Shown here piece by piece: positions 1 to 10,895 of a stretch of 64,000 bases of DNA. Source of the DNA: Okapia johnstoni (Eukaryota > Chordata > Mammalia > Artiodactyla > Giraffidae); NCBI GenBank assembly GCA_024291935.2, contig CM044314.1:21736001-21800000 (forward strand), in the 5' to 3' direction. The notes under the pieces were generated by a model. That model ran no database searches, was not told the DNA's origin, and worked only from the letters and a program-made list of their open reading frames with translations. Positions within the stretch are counted from its first letter, which is position 1. Every line of letters starts with the position of its first letter. A program made the translations under genes and the position numbers.

Positions 1-59
1 TGCAAGTCTTCCTTTACTCCTTGGTCCCTCTTCTCCTCTCAACAGTGGGCTGGCTTTAA

Positions 60-640
60 CCTATCAAGTATGGTGAAAATGGTGCCATGCCAGTTCTGCA
101 ACTGGACTTGCAGCTTCTGCCTTGATCTCTAGTGTTATGTGTCACCATCCATTGGTCTGACCACCTGGAAGCCACTAGATTGTAGGGAAGCTCAAGCTAA
201 CCATGTAGAGACATTGTGTGGATAGAAAGAGAAAAGAAAGAGGCCCAGTCAAGCCCCAGTATTTTTATTTATTTATTTAGCTGCATCTGCTCTTAGTTGT
301 GGCATGTGGGATATTTCGTTGCTGCACGCTTTCTCATAGTTATAGGGTGTGGGCTTATTTGCCCCGAGGTATGTGGGATCCGACTTCCCCGACCAGGGTT
401 TGAACCTAAGTCCCCTGCACTGGAAGACAGATTCTTAACCACTGGACCACCAGGGAAGTCCCCAAGCCCCAGCACTTGAGTCCTCCCAATTGAGGCTCCC
501 AACTGGTGGAATGGGGGTGAAGCATACCTTCTGTGCCCTGTCCAAATTCCTGAACCTCAGAATCAAGAAAGATAATAATAATAAACTGTTGTTTTAAGTC
601 ACTGAGTTTTATAATGATTTGTTATGCAGCAGTGCAACAT
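60..640 (+). mobile_element. Old MaLR/MLT1-type LTR, split by a SINE
   Basis: The two flanks (about 60-249 and 473-640) read as one old LTR-like repeat. The right flank ends in the MaLR hallmark of an AATAAA signal near 579-584, a TTGTTTTAAG...CACT stretch, and TTTGTTATGCAGCA. The element is interrupted by the tRNA-derived SINE at 260-462. Assignment to the MLT1 group rests on the 3' end; the subfamily is not claimed. Confidence 0.55.
260..462 (-). mobile_element. tRNA-derived SINE (CHR/ART2 type), reverse
   Basis: Read in reverse it begins GGACTTCCCTGGTGGTCCAG and carries the tRNA-like B-box region (GGGTTTGAACC on the plus strand). The A-rich tail appears as TTTATTTATTTATTT at 264-279. A 10-bp direct repeat CAAGCCCCAG flanks it at 250-259 and 463-472, so the boundaries are well fixed. 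It inserted into an older MaLR-type LTR. Confidence 0.9.
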
Positions 641-871
641 GGGAATCCTGCCCAATGGGCAGTTGCTGCTCAGGGCTTTACCCCAAGCCCCATTTCCGTC
701 CATACTCTCCCTCTGGGTGAGCCCATCCAGCTCCATTTCTTTAAATCCCATTCCTGTGATGATGATCTTTCCCTCTTTGGTCCAGACATACACTTCCATT
801 GGCTCACTAGGTCATCTCCGCTCACACATGCCATTTGCATCTCACACTTAACAGGGCCAAAGTTCAACTCC
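641..871. other. No recognised feature
   Basis: Short stretch between two old LTR-like repeats. It contains an open frame of about 100 codons on the plus strand, but composition is ordinary and I recognise no domain, so I do not call a gene. Confidence 0.5.
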
Positions 872-1322
872 TGTGGGTTGAATTGTGGTCCCCCAAAAGA
901 CATGTCTATGTCACATTCCTGCAACCTGAGAACGTGACTTTGTTTGGAAAAGGAGTCTTGGAAAATGATAGTTAAGGGTCCTGAAGTGAGGAGATCATCC
1001 TGGATTATTCAGTGGCCTCCAAATCCAATGTCAAGTGTCAAGAGACACACAGAGGAGAGACACATAGACAGAAGAAGAAGCCATGGGAAGGGGAAAGCTA
1101 AGGCCAGAGTGATGTGTCCATAAGTCAAAGAGTCTCAGCAGCCTGCAGAAGCTGGGACGGGCTAAGTACAGGGCTCTCCCTAGGGCCTTCTGATGGAGTG
1201 TGGTCCTGCTGACACCTTGATTTCGGACTTCTGGTCTCCAGAATTATGAGAGGATAAATTTTAATTGTTTTAAGCCACCTGGCTTGAGGTAATTTATTAT
1301 AGCAACCACAAAAAACTAATAC
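872..1322 (+). mobile_element. MLT1-type LTR (ERVL-MaLR)
   Basis: The start has the MaLR pattern TTGAATTGTGGTCCCCCAAAA. The end shows GACACCTTGATTTCGGACTT, the CTCCAGAATTATGAGAGGATAAA block, TTTAAGCCACC, and AACTAATACA. The interior is diverged with small gaps, as expected of an element that predates ruminants. No internal ERVL sequence accompanies it, so it is a solo LTR. Confidence 0.75.
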
Positions 1323-1965
1323 AATTAGCCTCTCTGGTTACCGAGCACACACAGTGATTCTGGATCACTTGAGCCGATGGTGGTATCTGGGCTTTAGGAC
1401 CAGGCTTGGGTGGAAACCCAGGGATGCAAAGCAGAGCCAAGACCCTTCTCAGGAAGAATGGCTTTGAGGTGCTGTCACCATCAGATTCTCTGCTACACAA
1501 GGACATCAGGCCCAGGCCTCTGGACAGTGGTTTCCATGGCAGTTCTGCACCCTATGTCACCCTGGCAGGATGGCACATCTGGACTCACACACCTGAATGT
1601 CCATCCAGTCAGCACCCAGGCTGTGCCTCCCATTTTACCTAGATTCCCACAAAAATAAGATGTCAACAATCATGGATGCTCACTGCCCTCTCCCAAGTGG
1701 CATCTCCTCAGGTTAGCTCACTCCATTCATCTCACTAATCACACCCACTAGCAAGCAGAAAACCAGTGCATCCTTGCTTCCCGACTTTCCGTCACCTTCC
1801 ACGTCCATCCCAGCATGGATCCTGACGGTTGTGTACATCCCTTTGTCTCCACTGCTCCTCTCTGCTTCCACTTCTTCCCTTTCCAAAAATGGTAGCCAGA
1901 ATGAGTCCTTTGAAATTATGAAGATCATAGTAAACATATCATTCCCTCCACCTGGAAGGTCCTTG
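1323..1965. other. No recognised feature
   Basis: Moderate-GC unique-looking sequence. I see no repeat family, RNA gene or convincing exon in it. Confidence 0.5.
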
Positions 1966-2822
1966 TGAGTCAGGAGATAGATGGGTTCTGGGCTAGGCAT
2001 TTACAATTTGCCTCCTGCTTGCATTTCCTGAGACAGGAGATAGGTGGGCTTCAGGTTAGATGTTTACAACCTCCTATTTGCACTTTGAAAAAGAAGTAAC
2101 AGTAGAAATGAGGTAAATAACCAGGCTTTGTCTCCTGAGGACACTTAAAGATAACAGTCATGGGAGAAACAGAAGGGCTAAACACTGTTTGAGTAAAAGA
2201 TCAAGACATCATGTATTTTCCATCCTTGGGGCAAGGCAGACATTTCACATTTGCAAAAGCATTCCTTGGGGGTAAAAAGTAGTGGGCATTACCCCATAAT
2301 ATGTGATGCCAAGGCCATCCCATATGCCCCTGTGCTGGAATCCATCTTGGAAAAAGTTGCACACCCCGGGGAGAGTCCTAGGGCAGGTCAAGTGTGAAAA
2401 AAGAAACTAGACAGTTGACCAAAGGGAAGACAAAAACCCAAAAGAACTGCCCTATATAAATGACTTGACCACCTCTTTATCGTGCTCCTCCTCACTAGAG
2501 GAGACGCCCACACCCCTTCCCTCCAGGAGTGCATCTCTGCCATGCTTCTGTCTTAACTAAACTATCTCTCTATGTGCTCCCCACTTGCTGTTGTGCTGTG
2601 TCTCTAGTAATAAACTTTGTATCTGCTTTTAGAGTTCTTGTCTCCATGAGAAATGCATTTTTCACCGGGGGCAAGAGCCAAAGGAAAATAGCTTCTAGCC
2701 TCTCTCCCTTGCCGTTCTGGTGACCAGGATTCTTAGTTTTCATCCAGGCTATGTAGGTTCAATTCCTAGGTGGGGAACGAAGATCTTGCTTCATTCCACC
2801 ACTCACTGCTGCCTTTCTGAAA
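1966..2822 (+). mobile_element. Ruminant ERV LTR, copy 1
   Basis: It starts TGAGTCAGGAGATAG and has a clear promoter TATA box (TATATAAA, 2453-2460), then an AATAAA signal at 2609-2614. It aligns by eye over its whole length with 4557-5401, including the long U5 section ending near TTGCTTCATTCCACC. No proviral interior follows. The group resembles what is called BTLTR1 in cattle, but I cannot verify the name. Confidence 0.75.
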
Positions 2823-2849
2823 TCACTTGTTCTTCTCCTAGCTTCTCTG

Positions 2850-3030
2850 CATTCTACTTGTCACCTCTTCTGAAAATCATTCCCTGTTTGCCTTCTGTAA
2901 AGCAGTCCCATCCATCTGAACAATGGCTCCCAGTGTAAGTTGCATGAGGAAAGGGACCTCATTCTTGCCTACTGCTGGATCTGCAGGGGCTCAGCCAGTG
3001 CCTTCTTAAACATCAGAATGAAGGAAAGGA
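2850..3030 (+). mobile_element. Probable L2 3' fragment
   Basis: The order is typical of the L2 tail: a CCTTCTGTAAAGC-like section, GTAAGTTGCATGAGGAAAGGGACC, a GGGGCTCAGCCAGTG block, then GAATGAAGGAA. The copy is heavily diverged, so the family is likely rather than certain. Confidence 0.45.
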
Positions 3031-3032
3031 TA

Positions 3033-3070
3033 AATGGATGGATGAGTGGATGGGTGGGTGGATGGATGGG
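3033..3070. repeat. (TGGA)n microsatellite
   Basis: Imperfect TGGA/TGGG tetranucleotide run directly after the L2-like tail, a common place for microsatellites to arise. Confidence 0.85.
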
Positions 3071-3080
3071 CAGGTTATGT

Positions 3081-3734
3081 GCAAATACTCATTTTTGTCA
3101 GTGATATGAATTTTCTTTTCCTCTTTGTGGATGATTTAAAGATAGGTTGGAAGAGGTTTCGGGGTGGAGAGGAGAGGATGACCCAGACAGCCTTTTAAAT
3201 TGGAAACACCTCTGTGTGCCATCTGGTTCCATTTTTGCATGTACATCCAGTCAGATGTGACTCATCCCTGTGTCCCAGGAAACTTCACCTCCACACCAAA
3301 AGCATGTTTTCCATTATCACATGAACCTTAGACCTGGAGATGTAGGGAGTCCGTTGGCTTGGTCTGGAGGTTTGATGCTTCCTGTGGTGACACTTGAGGG
3401 AAGGCCTGTGTGGGCTGGAGAGGGGGTTGGGAGGCGCTGAGTGGACTGGAAGAGGAAAGCCATTTACCTTTCTGGACCTGGAGTTCTCATTTGTGAGATG
3501 AGAAACATGATTGTGACAGTGTGTTCCAGCTCTAAAGTTATAAAAATATGAACTTAGTCATCAGCAGTTTTTATGCTTGGAGCCTGAACTTCCACACTGG
3601 GAAGGCAATGCTGGAGTGAACCTCGGGCCATGCAAGGTTGAATGCAGTCTAAACTCAGAAACTCCTGTGCAAACGTAATGGCTGCTGCATGATCACCACC
3701 AATCCAACCAGTGTGACTGGAGAAGGGATCTCGT
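3081..3734. other. Mostly unassigned, with a possible MIR remnant
   Basis: No gene or clear repeat. Around 3455-3545 the order 'CTTTCTGGACCTGGAGTTCTCATTTGTGAGATGAGAAA' (paraphrased by pattern) recalls the MIR core, but it is too short and diverged for a firm call. Confidence 0.35.
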
Positions 3735-4118
3735 GGGCTAAACTATGTCCATAAAAACTTATATGTTAAAGTCTTCACCCAAGTACCTCAGAATGTGACT
3801 CTATTTGGAGATAGGGTTTTTACAGAGGTTATTAAGGTCAAACAAGGTCATGGGGTGGCCCCTAATCCTGTGTATCTGATTGGTGTCCTTATGAGAAGAG
3901 ATCGGATACAGACGTGCACACAGAGGTAAAACTATGTGAGGACACAGGGAGAAGGTGGTTGTCTGGAAGCCAAGGAGAGAGGCCTCGGGAGAAACCAACC
4001 CAGCTGACACCCTGATCTCAGACTTCCAGCCTCTAGGACTGTGAAAGACTAAATTTCTCCTGCTTCGGGTCCCAGTCTGTGTCCTTTGTTATGGCAGCCT
4101 GAACAGACTGACATTAAT
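3735..4118 (+). mobile_element. MLT1-type LTR (ERVL-MaLR)
   Basis: Well preserved. AACTATGTCC and CATATGTTAAAG-like sequence at the left end are followed by GAATGTGACTCTATTTGGAG, the TTATGAGAAGAG block, CATGTGAGGACACAG-like sequence, and AGAAACCAACCC. GACTTCCAGCCTC and TTTGTTATGGCAGCCTGA lie at the right end. The full LTR length is present without interior sequence, so this is a solo LTR. Confidence 0.85.
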
Positions 4119-4556
4119 CTTAGTACCTTGCTCGATTTTTTGTAAAGCCATGCATTAAACCTGGGAAAACTTTTACAGCTCTTTCCAATGAAAAATTCTA
4201 AAATGTGTTTCACATGACTTTGCCTTAATAAATAAACATTTTACGTTACAAAATGTAATTAAATGTTTTGTGATAAATGATATTCAGCCATCATTAATCC
4301 TTCTGATATGTGTAGTAGATGATATAGGAAATTATTTGAAGTATGAATACTATCCAAGACACAATCTAGAATTTCCTTTTTATTTAAACCTTATACATGA
4401 GCTTTATTTTGTTGAAATTTCCTTTCTTTTCCTGAAATAAAGGTGAAGACGTGCCATTGGACAGACTTGCTTCCCAGTATAAAATCACTGTCTCTTCAGA
4501 AAATTAAATTTTAACTTGCAGGACAGAGAAGTCCCTTCAGTAGGCACTATTTATTC
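4119..4556. other. AT-rich stretch, nothing recognised
   Basis: AT-rich sequence between an MLT1 LTR and a younger LTR. It shows no open frame of note and no named repeat. Confidence 0.5.
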
Positions 4557-5401
4557 TGAGGCAGGAGATAGATGGGCTCCAGGCTAGGCACTTACAACTA
4601 GCCTCCTGTTTGCGTTTCCTGAGACAGGAAGTCGGTGGGCTCCAGGTTAGATATTTACAACCAGCCTCTTGTTTCTGCTTCAAAATGGAAGCAACAACAG
4701 AAACAGGGTAAATAGCCAGGCTTTATCTCCTGTGGGATCCTTAAGATAACAGTCATGGCAGGAACAAAGAGGGGCTAAACCTTGTTGAACAAAGATCAGG
4801 AGGTCATATGTTCCCCCTCTTTGGGGCAAACAAGATATTTCACATATGCAGAAAGGCTCCTTGGGGGTCACCACCCCATAATATGTGATGCTAATATGTG
4901 ATCCCATAGACCTCTGGGCTGGAATCTATCTTGGAAAAAACATGCGCATGCATGTTGGGGAGGGTTCTAGGGCAGGTCAGGTGTGGAAAAAGAAACCAAA
5001 CAACTAACCAAAGGGAAGATAAAGACCTGAAAGAACTGTCCTATATAAATGATTGAACCACCTCTTTACTGTGCTCCTCCTCACTGGGGGGGATGTCCAC
5101 ACACTTTCTCTCTGGGTGTGCATCTCTGCCCTTTTTCTATTTGTTTCTCTGTGTGCTCTCTCACTTGTTGTGCTGTGTCTCTCATAATAAACAAGTGCCT
5201 GTTTTTAAAGTTTTTACCTCCTTGAGAAATGCATTTTTCAATGGGGGCAAGAGTCAAAGAAAATTTGCTTCTAGCCTCTAGCCCTTGCTAGGCTGATGGT
5301 CAGAGTTCCTGGTTTTCATCCAGACTGCTCAGTTTCAATTCTTGGGCAGGGAACTAAGATCTTGCTTTACTCCACCCCTCAGAGCTGACTCTCTGAGATC
5401 A
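4557..5401 (+). mobile_element. Ruminant ERV LTR, copy 2
   Basis: It starts TGAGGCAGGAGATAG and carries a TATA box at about 5043-5049 and AATAAA at 5186-5191. It matches 1966-2822 in order and length. The 1.7 kb between the two copies holds L2 and MLT1 sequence rather than gag, pol or env, so the two are best read as independent solo LTRs in the same direction. Confidence 0.75.
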
Positions 5402-5479
5402 ATAGTGATAGGGACACAATGAAGGGACAAAATAGGTGATTAAACAGTTAATCCCACTAGGGGATTGTAAATTGAAAAA

Positions 5480-6219
5480 TGTGGGAGATCCCTGTAAGTT
5501 AATGATTACTCAAGAAAGCAGCTTTGCTTAACCACAAAATCAAGGAGGCTTGCTTAGCAACAAAACCACACAAAAGAAGCAGGAGACATGCCCCAAAACA
5601 ATAAAACAATGGTGGCATGAGACCCACATCCTGCCCAGTGAGCTCAGTCAGTTAATAACCCCCGAAACAAATTCTTTGGCCCCTAAGACATATTCTTTGC
5701 CTCATGCTCCTAAAACAATAAAACAATAGTGAAAAATAAGACCTTCGATCTGCCCAGTGGTGTCATCAAGTTAAATACCCCCAAAACAGGCTCTGTGCAT
5801 ACAAAAAGCAATCACTTATGGGAAGGTGACTTTCAGAATTAAAAACTCTTATTGTACTGAGACCTAAAAATATTTTTCCCAAATGCTATGACATTCCTGG
5901 TCTGAGCATACAGCAAGGGACAAATAAACTTCCCTGCCCTACCTGGGGGAGAAACTGATGATGAAAACACAACATCTACTGAAAAAAGACAAAGAAGTTC
6001 TTCTCCCCTACTCTTCCTTTGGTTATAAAACTGTAGCCCACTAAGTTCTCAGGGTGTGGCATTTCTCCCCCGCCCCCTTGCAAACTTCACAAACATTCTA
6101 TTATAGTAAGTCACTTCTTATCTACCACTTTTCTCTCACTGAATTCTTCTCCGCACTGAGACATAAAGAACTATGGTGCCAGAACTTCTTGGAGCCTTGG
6201 AAACAACACAACAGTTTCA
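5480..6219 (+). mobile_element. Class I ERV LTR (candidate 5' LTR of the gag remnant)
   Basis: It begins TGTGGGAGATCC. A TATA-like GGTTATAAAA lies at 6021-6030, followed by a U5-like part with CTCTCACTGAATTCTT at 6133-6148. The right edge near TTTCAG is followed by TGGTGACGG at 6222, which could be a primer-binding site, though I cannot match it to a tRNA. It lies upstream of gag remnants in the same direction, so it may be their 5' LTR. The exact 3' edge is uncertain. Confidence 0.55.
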
Positions 6220-7330
6220 GCTGGTGACGGACAGGACAGTGGTAAGGTAAGAAGGTCTAGGGTCGGGGCTTGTAGGGCCATGGGATGCCACAGGCCAGGA
6301 GTACTGGGGATGATGCTCCACCAACTGACAGCCCATTTCAGTCCAGCCAATCAACCCCAAATGCTTTGGGGCTCTGACTGGATTCCTAGGAACAGGCCAG
6401 GGGAATGATGATATGGATGTTTAAGTACAGAAAACTGGAGAAACTATGACAATCAGTATGGGTTGCTGTAGAAAAGTGGTGTGGAAATACAGAAGGGATC
6501 TTATTGCTGGTGCAGAAAACAAGGGAAATGGTATATAAAATGGAAGGAATTTCACTGTCTGGGTTGCTTTGATCAAGTTCAAGTCCTGGCTACATAAAAA
6601 GGCAGTGGAATGTCTATGCTCCTGCAAATGCAATAGCAGGCCTGAAATAAAGCCAGCCACTTACGACATTGCAGCATTTAGCAATCTATACTCTCCTCTT
6701 TGACTCTGAGATTTTCTTTCTAAGTTCTACATCTGTTTCTTTTCTTTTAACTCCAGAAGACCTGTATGATCACCAAGCTACAACAATTCATTCATTCTTT
6801 GTTCTCAGTTTATTTGGTAGGGAACCAGCTTACAAGACTTAAAGTACTTTTCCTTAATTACTAGGAGTGCTCAACTGAAGAACTATCAGGTCCTGGGTCA
6901 GGAAGATCCCCAGAAGAAGGAAATAGCAGCCCACTCCAGTATTCTTGCCTAGAGAATACCATGGACAGAGGAGTGTGGTGGGCTACAGTCCATCGAGTCG
7001 TACAGACACGGACACAACTGACGCGGCTTAGCAGTCACCAGGCCTTGATGTCAGTCTTCCTTCCAGCCCTTGCAAATGTTAACCCTTTCATTTCCCACTT
7101 GCTGCCAGATCCATTCCAGGTCATTGTTGGCACCAACACCACTGGAGACACCTTCTGAACTATTCTTTTGCAACAATTTCACAGGCACTAACATCTAGTT
7201 GGGAGACTACTTTGGAAAGGGATATCATCTAAAATTATAAATACAAATCATGATCAAATTGCACAAGAACAAAACTTTTGGATAGCTCGGAAATCAGAGA
7301 CATCTCCCCAGGTTTGGCTCTAAGGTGATT
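6220..7330 (+). mobile_element. Presumed ERV leader region
   Basis: It lies between the LTR at 5480 and the first gag-like block. GGTAAGGTAAG near 6241 could be a retroviral splice donor. No recognisable coding sequence is visible, and a SINE fragment interrupts it at 6891-7034. Assignment as proviral leader is by position only. Confidence 0.35.
6891..7034 (+). mobile_element. Bov-tA-type SINE fragment, 5'-truncated
   Basis: It lacks the tRNA-like head and starts at the CCTGGGTCAGGAAGATCCC junction. The Bov-A monomer follows, with CCACTCCAGTATTCTTGCCT and GACAGAGGAG, ending near GCGGCTTAGCAG. Confidence 0.85.
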
Positions 7331-7776
7331 CAAACCAAATCAATCCCAGTCAACACCCCTCTGGAATACATACTCCAGAACTGGAAAAAACTGAACAACC
7401 AGATCTAAAAAAGAAAAAGCTTATCAGGCTATGTAACCAAGTTCGGCCACAATACTAGTTAGAGAGCCAAGAAAAGTGGCCACTGAGTGGGTCTCTAAAT
7501 TATAGCACTATATTGCAGTTGGTTTTATACTGTAGAAGGGAATCAAAATGGAGCGAAATACCATATGTTCAAGTTTTTATGACCTTGTATTTGGGAAATG
7601 TAATTGGAAGGGAATCTAATATATGTGTAACCCAGAAGGTTAATTTAAGGAAGGACTCAGAGGACATTTTAGCTGACCCAGGATTCAGGGCCACGTGAAG
7701 ACAGATCTCCTGCAGGAAGAACCTGCTGCTCCTGCAGTAACTGTCATCCCAGAGGGAGAAATATTCCCCACACTCC

Positions 7777-7962
7777 TGCTGGGAAAGATTGAGGGCAGGA
7801 GGAGAAGGGGGCAGCAGAGGATGACATGATTGGATGGCATCACCAACTCTATGGACATGAGTTTGAACAAGCTCTGGGAGATGGTGAAGGACAGGGAAGG
7901 CTGGTGTGCTGCAGCCCATGGAGTCACAGAGAGTTGGACACGACTGAGCGACTGAACAACAG
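7777..7962 (+). mobile_element. BovB 3' end, severely 5'-truncated
   Basis: It starts at GCTGGGAAAGATTGAGGGCAG and runs through the C-terminal part of the reverse-transcriptase ORF to the tail CGACTGAGCGACTGAACAAC. It lies inside the gag remnant. CCACACTCCT before it and CCACAACCCTCCT after it look like an imperfect target-site duplication, so the BovB inserted after the provirus was already in the genome. Confidence 0.9.
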
Positions 7963-8385
7963 CCACAACCCTCCTGAAGGAACCATTGAACCAACAGAGG
8001 CTTCCCATATGGAAGAGAGCTGCTGCTCCAGTTGAAGTTAAAATCCCAGGGGAAAGTGTACCCAAGGGTGAGGAAAGGCCACCACCATGTTCTGGAACTC
8101 CTTCTCTGTATTCTGAGTTACCCAACGGACCCAATCTCAGTCCAACTAGCCCCCATAGTGGCATGAGTTAGCAGCCAACTGCCCCTAGACTTCTGCCTCT
8201 GAGAGAAATTCCTGGTAGAAATCAAGGAACAGTAGGAGTGCATGCACCTTTTTTGATATTTGATCTAAGTATGGCAGAGGAGAAATTGGGGAGTTTTTCT
8301 GAGGACCCTGAACTTTTTACTAAGGAGTTTACCAGGTTAATGAGATCTTTTGATCTCACCTGGGGATATTTACTATCTCACTGCT

Positions 8386-8603
8386 GTGCATGCATGCATG
8401 CTAAGCCACTTCAGTCCTGTCTGACTCTGTGCAACCCTATGGACTGCAGCTAGCCAGGCTCCTCTGTCCATGGGATTCTCCAGGAAAGAGTACTGGAGTA
8501 GGTTGACATTTCCTCCTCCAGTGGGTCTTCCCAATCCAGGTATGGAACCCACATCTTCTGCATTGCAGGTGGATTCTTTACCACTGAGCCACTGGGGAAG
8601 CTC
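8386..8603 (-). mobile_element. Bov-tA SINE, reverse
   Basis: Bov-A monomer followed by the tRNA-like head (CTGCATTGCAGGTGGATTC...CACTGAGCCAC on the plus strand). CTCACTGCT at 8377-8385 and TCCCACTGCT at 8604-8613 form a near-perfect target-site duplication. It splits the capsid-like part of the gag remnant. Confidence 0.9.
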
Positions 8604-9123
8604 TCCCACTGCTATAGTCCAGAGGAAAGTGTATAATACTGGCAGCCAGAGCCCATGCTGACCAAATGGCAACTAGAGCCCAACAAGGACATGCAGTCTT
8701 TCAAATGGGGAATGACACCATCCCTGAGGCTAATCCACAGTGGAATTACCAGATAAATTCTATTGACAGGGACAGATGGGAACATGACTAGCTGTTTGAT
8801 AGAAGGCATGAAAAAGCTTTCAGTAAAGCCTGTTAATTGAGAAAGTAAAAGAAGTTCAACAGGGACCAGATGAAAATCCTTCAGTTTTTCAAGGGAAATT
8901 AATAGAAACTTTAAAATAGTATACAAAATGTGGATCCCTCCTCCCATGAGGGACAGGCCCTTTTGGCTATGCATTTCATAGCCCAGTCTGCTCCAGATAT
9001 CAGACGCAAGATTCAAAAGGTGACTTCTGGTCCTCAGACCCTTATGAATGACTTATTCCAATTGGCTTATTCAGTTTTCAGTAATAGGGATATGGCTGAA
9101 AAGGCTGAATGCCTACAGTGAGA

Positions 9124-9477
9124 TAAAAAACTCAAATGATTGCAATGGCTTTGTTCACTCAAGTGGACTTTGTCCACATGTCCATACAAGAACTATTTGA
9201 TTCTTAGAGCTATGTGTCTGCATACCTGATTATAATAAAACCAAATTTTAAAAAGTTAATGATGCAGATTTCAGCAGTATAAACAAACCAGAACTCAAAT
9301 AAGGATGGACACCCCTGAAGTTTAGTGTATCTTTGTAGAAAAGATTCCTAAGCAAGGAAGCATGGACAATATTCTGTATGTTAAACCAATGGTGTTCTGG
9401 TAAATGTTCTTAGGGTACGGGTGAAGGAAGAGCCCTTGTTCCTAGTATTTGCCATGTTCTATGGTATATCTATGGTG
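9124..9477 (+). other. Unassigned sequence downstream of gag
   Basis: It probably belongs to the degraded provirus by position, but I recognise no polymerase or protease motif. A large deletion or loss of similarity is likely. Confidence 0.35.
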
Positions 9478-9690
9478 GGCTTCCCTGGAGGCTCAGATGG
9501 TAAAGAATCTGCCTGCAATGCAGGAGATCAGGGTTTGATGCCAGGGTCAGGAAGATCCCTGAAGAAGGGAATGGCTACCCACTCTAGTATTCTTGTCTGG
9601 AGAATCCCCCGGCCTGAGGAGCCTGGAAGGCTACAGTCCATGGGGTCACAAAGAGTCAGACATGACTGAGCGACTATAACTAACTAATAC
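9478..9690 (+). mobile_element. Bov-tA SINE
   Basis: Full structure: the tRNA-like head GGCTTCCCTGGAGGCTCAG...GCAATGCAGGAG, then a Bov-A monomer ending CATGACTGAGCGACT. The string TATGGTATA occurs just before the element and again at 9691-9699, consistent with a target-site duplication. Confidence 0.9.
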
Positions 9691-9968
9691 TATGGTATAC
9701 ACTCAGTCTCACACTGTGGCAGATGTCAGGCTACCAAAGTGACATTGCTGAGTTGGGAAGATATGTGTGCGTTTGCTCCCACCAGCCAGAATGAGTGGAT
9801 CCAGGATAATCCACTTTGACAGGATGAGCTCTTCCAAGAATTTTAGCATGCAAATACTTATATTCAAATATTCAATACATGCTACTGGTTACTGTGAAAT
9901 AAAATTCATATTTCATGGCAAGATAAGAAAAATTTATATATGAAACAGTTTTCTCTGCCTTCTACTAC

Positions 9969-10347
9969 TGTACATTGAGTATCTGCATTATGCATCAACC
10001 AAACCTCCCCCATCAGCTTAACCCTAAAGAGTAACCATCTCCTAGCATCGACAAGATAACTTCTTGTAGATAACAGTCCTTCTTGACCTTGTAAGGGGTC
10101 ACAAGGACCCACTACTTCATACTTGCTGATCTGGATTATGTAAACTGTCAAATAGGTTATTTAATGTACAGCCTGGAGTACAAACTGGAGCCTGTCTCAA
10201 AAAATTTATACAACTGTGCTTTGGCTTCTAAGGATGGAACAGTTCTTGGAACTTTCTGAGGGTCTAGTCCTTGGTTATAATCCTCAATTTTGTTTAAATA
10301 AAATTTTTAATTTCTTTCTTATATTGACTGATTAATTTTTGTTGACA
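9969..10347 (+). mobile_element. ERV LTR of a second family
   Basis: It starts TGTACATTGAG and ends TTTTTGTTGACA. The 3' part carries AATAAA at 10297-10302, preceded by AATCCTCAATTTTG and followed by TTTAATTTCTTTC, a typical R/U5 arrangement. It does not resemble the LTR at 5480-6219, so the two cannot be the original pair of one provirus. Confidence 0.6.
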
Positions 10348-10624
10348 TTACAAATGAACTTCAGCTATTTATTTAAACATGTTATTTGGAATCATGTCAT
10401 CATAAGTGAATTCAGCATATTCAATCTTTCATGTAAAAATAGGTAAATTTCTTTTTAAATATTACATCATCAAATTCTCACAATCAAGGCAAGCCTTTAT
10501 CTAAATCAGCTTTGAGCACTTTAATACAACAAGCTTCCTTATATTTCAGAGAATTGGTAGCACTGGAACATCCCTAATACTGAAACAGGAGGGAAGGGGA
10601 TAGGGCACAACCTTTATAAGAATG
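10348..10624. other. AT-rich stretch, nothing recognised
   Basis: No repeat family or gene recognised between the LTR and the following SINE. Confidence 0.45.
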
Positions 10625-10634
10625 ATATAGCCAT

Positions 10635-10859
10635 GCATGTGTGCTAAGTCACCTCAGTCATATCCAACTTTTTGCGACCCTATGGACCATAGCCCACCAG
10701 GCTCCTCTGTCCATGGGGTTTTTCCAGGCAAGAATACTGGTATGGATTGCCATGCCCTGCTCCAGGGGATCTTCCCAACCCAGGAATCAAACCTGTGTCT
10801 CTTAAGTCTCCTGCATTGGCAGGCAGGTTCTTTACCACTAGTGTCACCTGGGAAGCCCA
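10635..10859 (-). mobile_element. Bov-tA SINE, reverse
   Basis: Complete reverse copy with the tRNA-like head at its right end (GGGAAGCCC on the plus strand). ATATAGCCAT is duplicated exactly at 10625-10634 and 10860-10869. Confidence 0.95.
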
Positions 10860-10895
10860 ATATAGCCATAGGATACGACAAAAACTGGTTGGAAC

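Larger units (their letters stand above)
7345..9123 (+). pseudogene. gag: Class I ERV gag pseudogene (matrix and capsid remnants)
   Basis: Several separated reading-frame blocks fit gammaretrovirus-like Gag in the right order. A matrix N-terminal block (7352-7384) has the TPL...W pattern, and a matrix block at about 7534-7575 contains CRRE.KWSEIPYVQ. A capsid N-terminal block lies at about 8238-8380. The major homology region (Q-G-x2-E pattern) lies at about 8857-8905, with the capsid C-terminal block at 8930-9121. The blocks lie in different frames and are separated by stops and frameshifts, one between the homology region and the capsid C-terminus. A BovB tail (7777-7962) and a SINE (8386-8603) split it further. 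Nucleocapsid, protease, polymerase and envelope were not recognised downstream. It is a dead relic that can encode no Gag. Confidence 0.8.

Noticed and set aside
614..937. Open frame of 107 codons as a gene
   Set aside because: It overlaps the ends of two LTR-like repeats and has no domain or start context.
1966..5401. The two matching LTRs as ends of one provirus
   Set aside because: The interval between them is L2, MLT1 and unique sequence, with no primer-binding site or retroviral coding sequence.
8930..9121. Open frame with capsid C-terminal similarity as a possible domesticated gag gene
   Set aside because: It is only 63 codons long. The upstream capsid parts are in other frames with stops, and BovB and SINE insertions break the locus. 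No promoter or intact start is evident.
9478..9550. tRNA gene
   Set aside because: The tRNA-like heads of Bov-tA and CHR SINEs have B-box similarity. They lack a complete cloverleaf and are followed by SINE bodies; the same applies to every other SINE head in the window.
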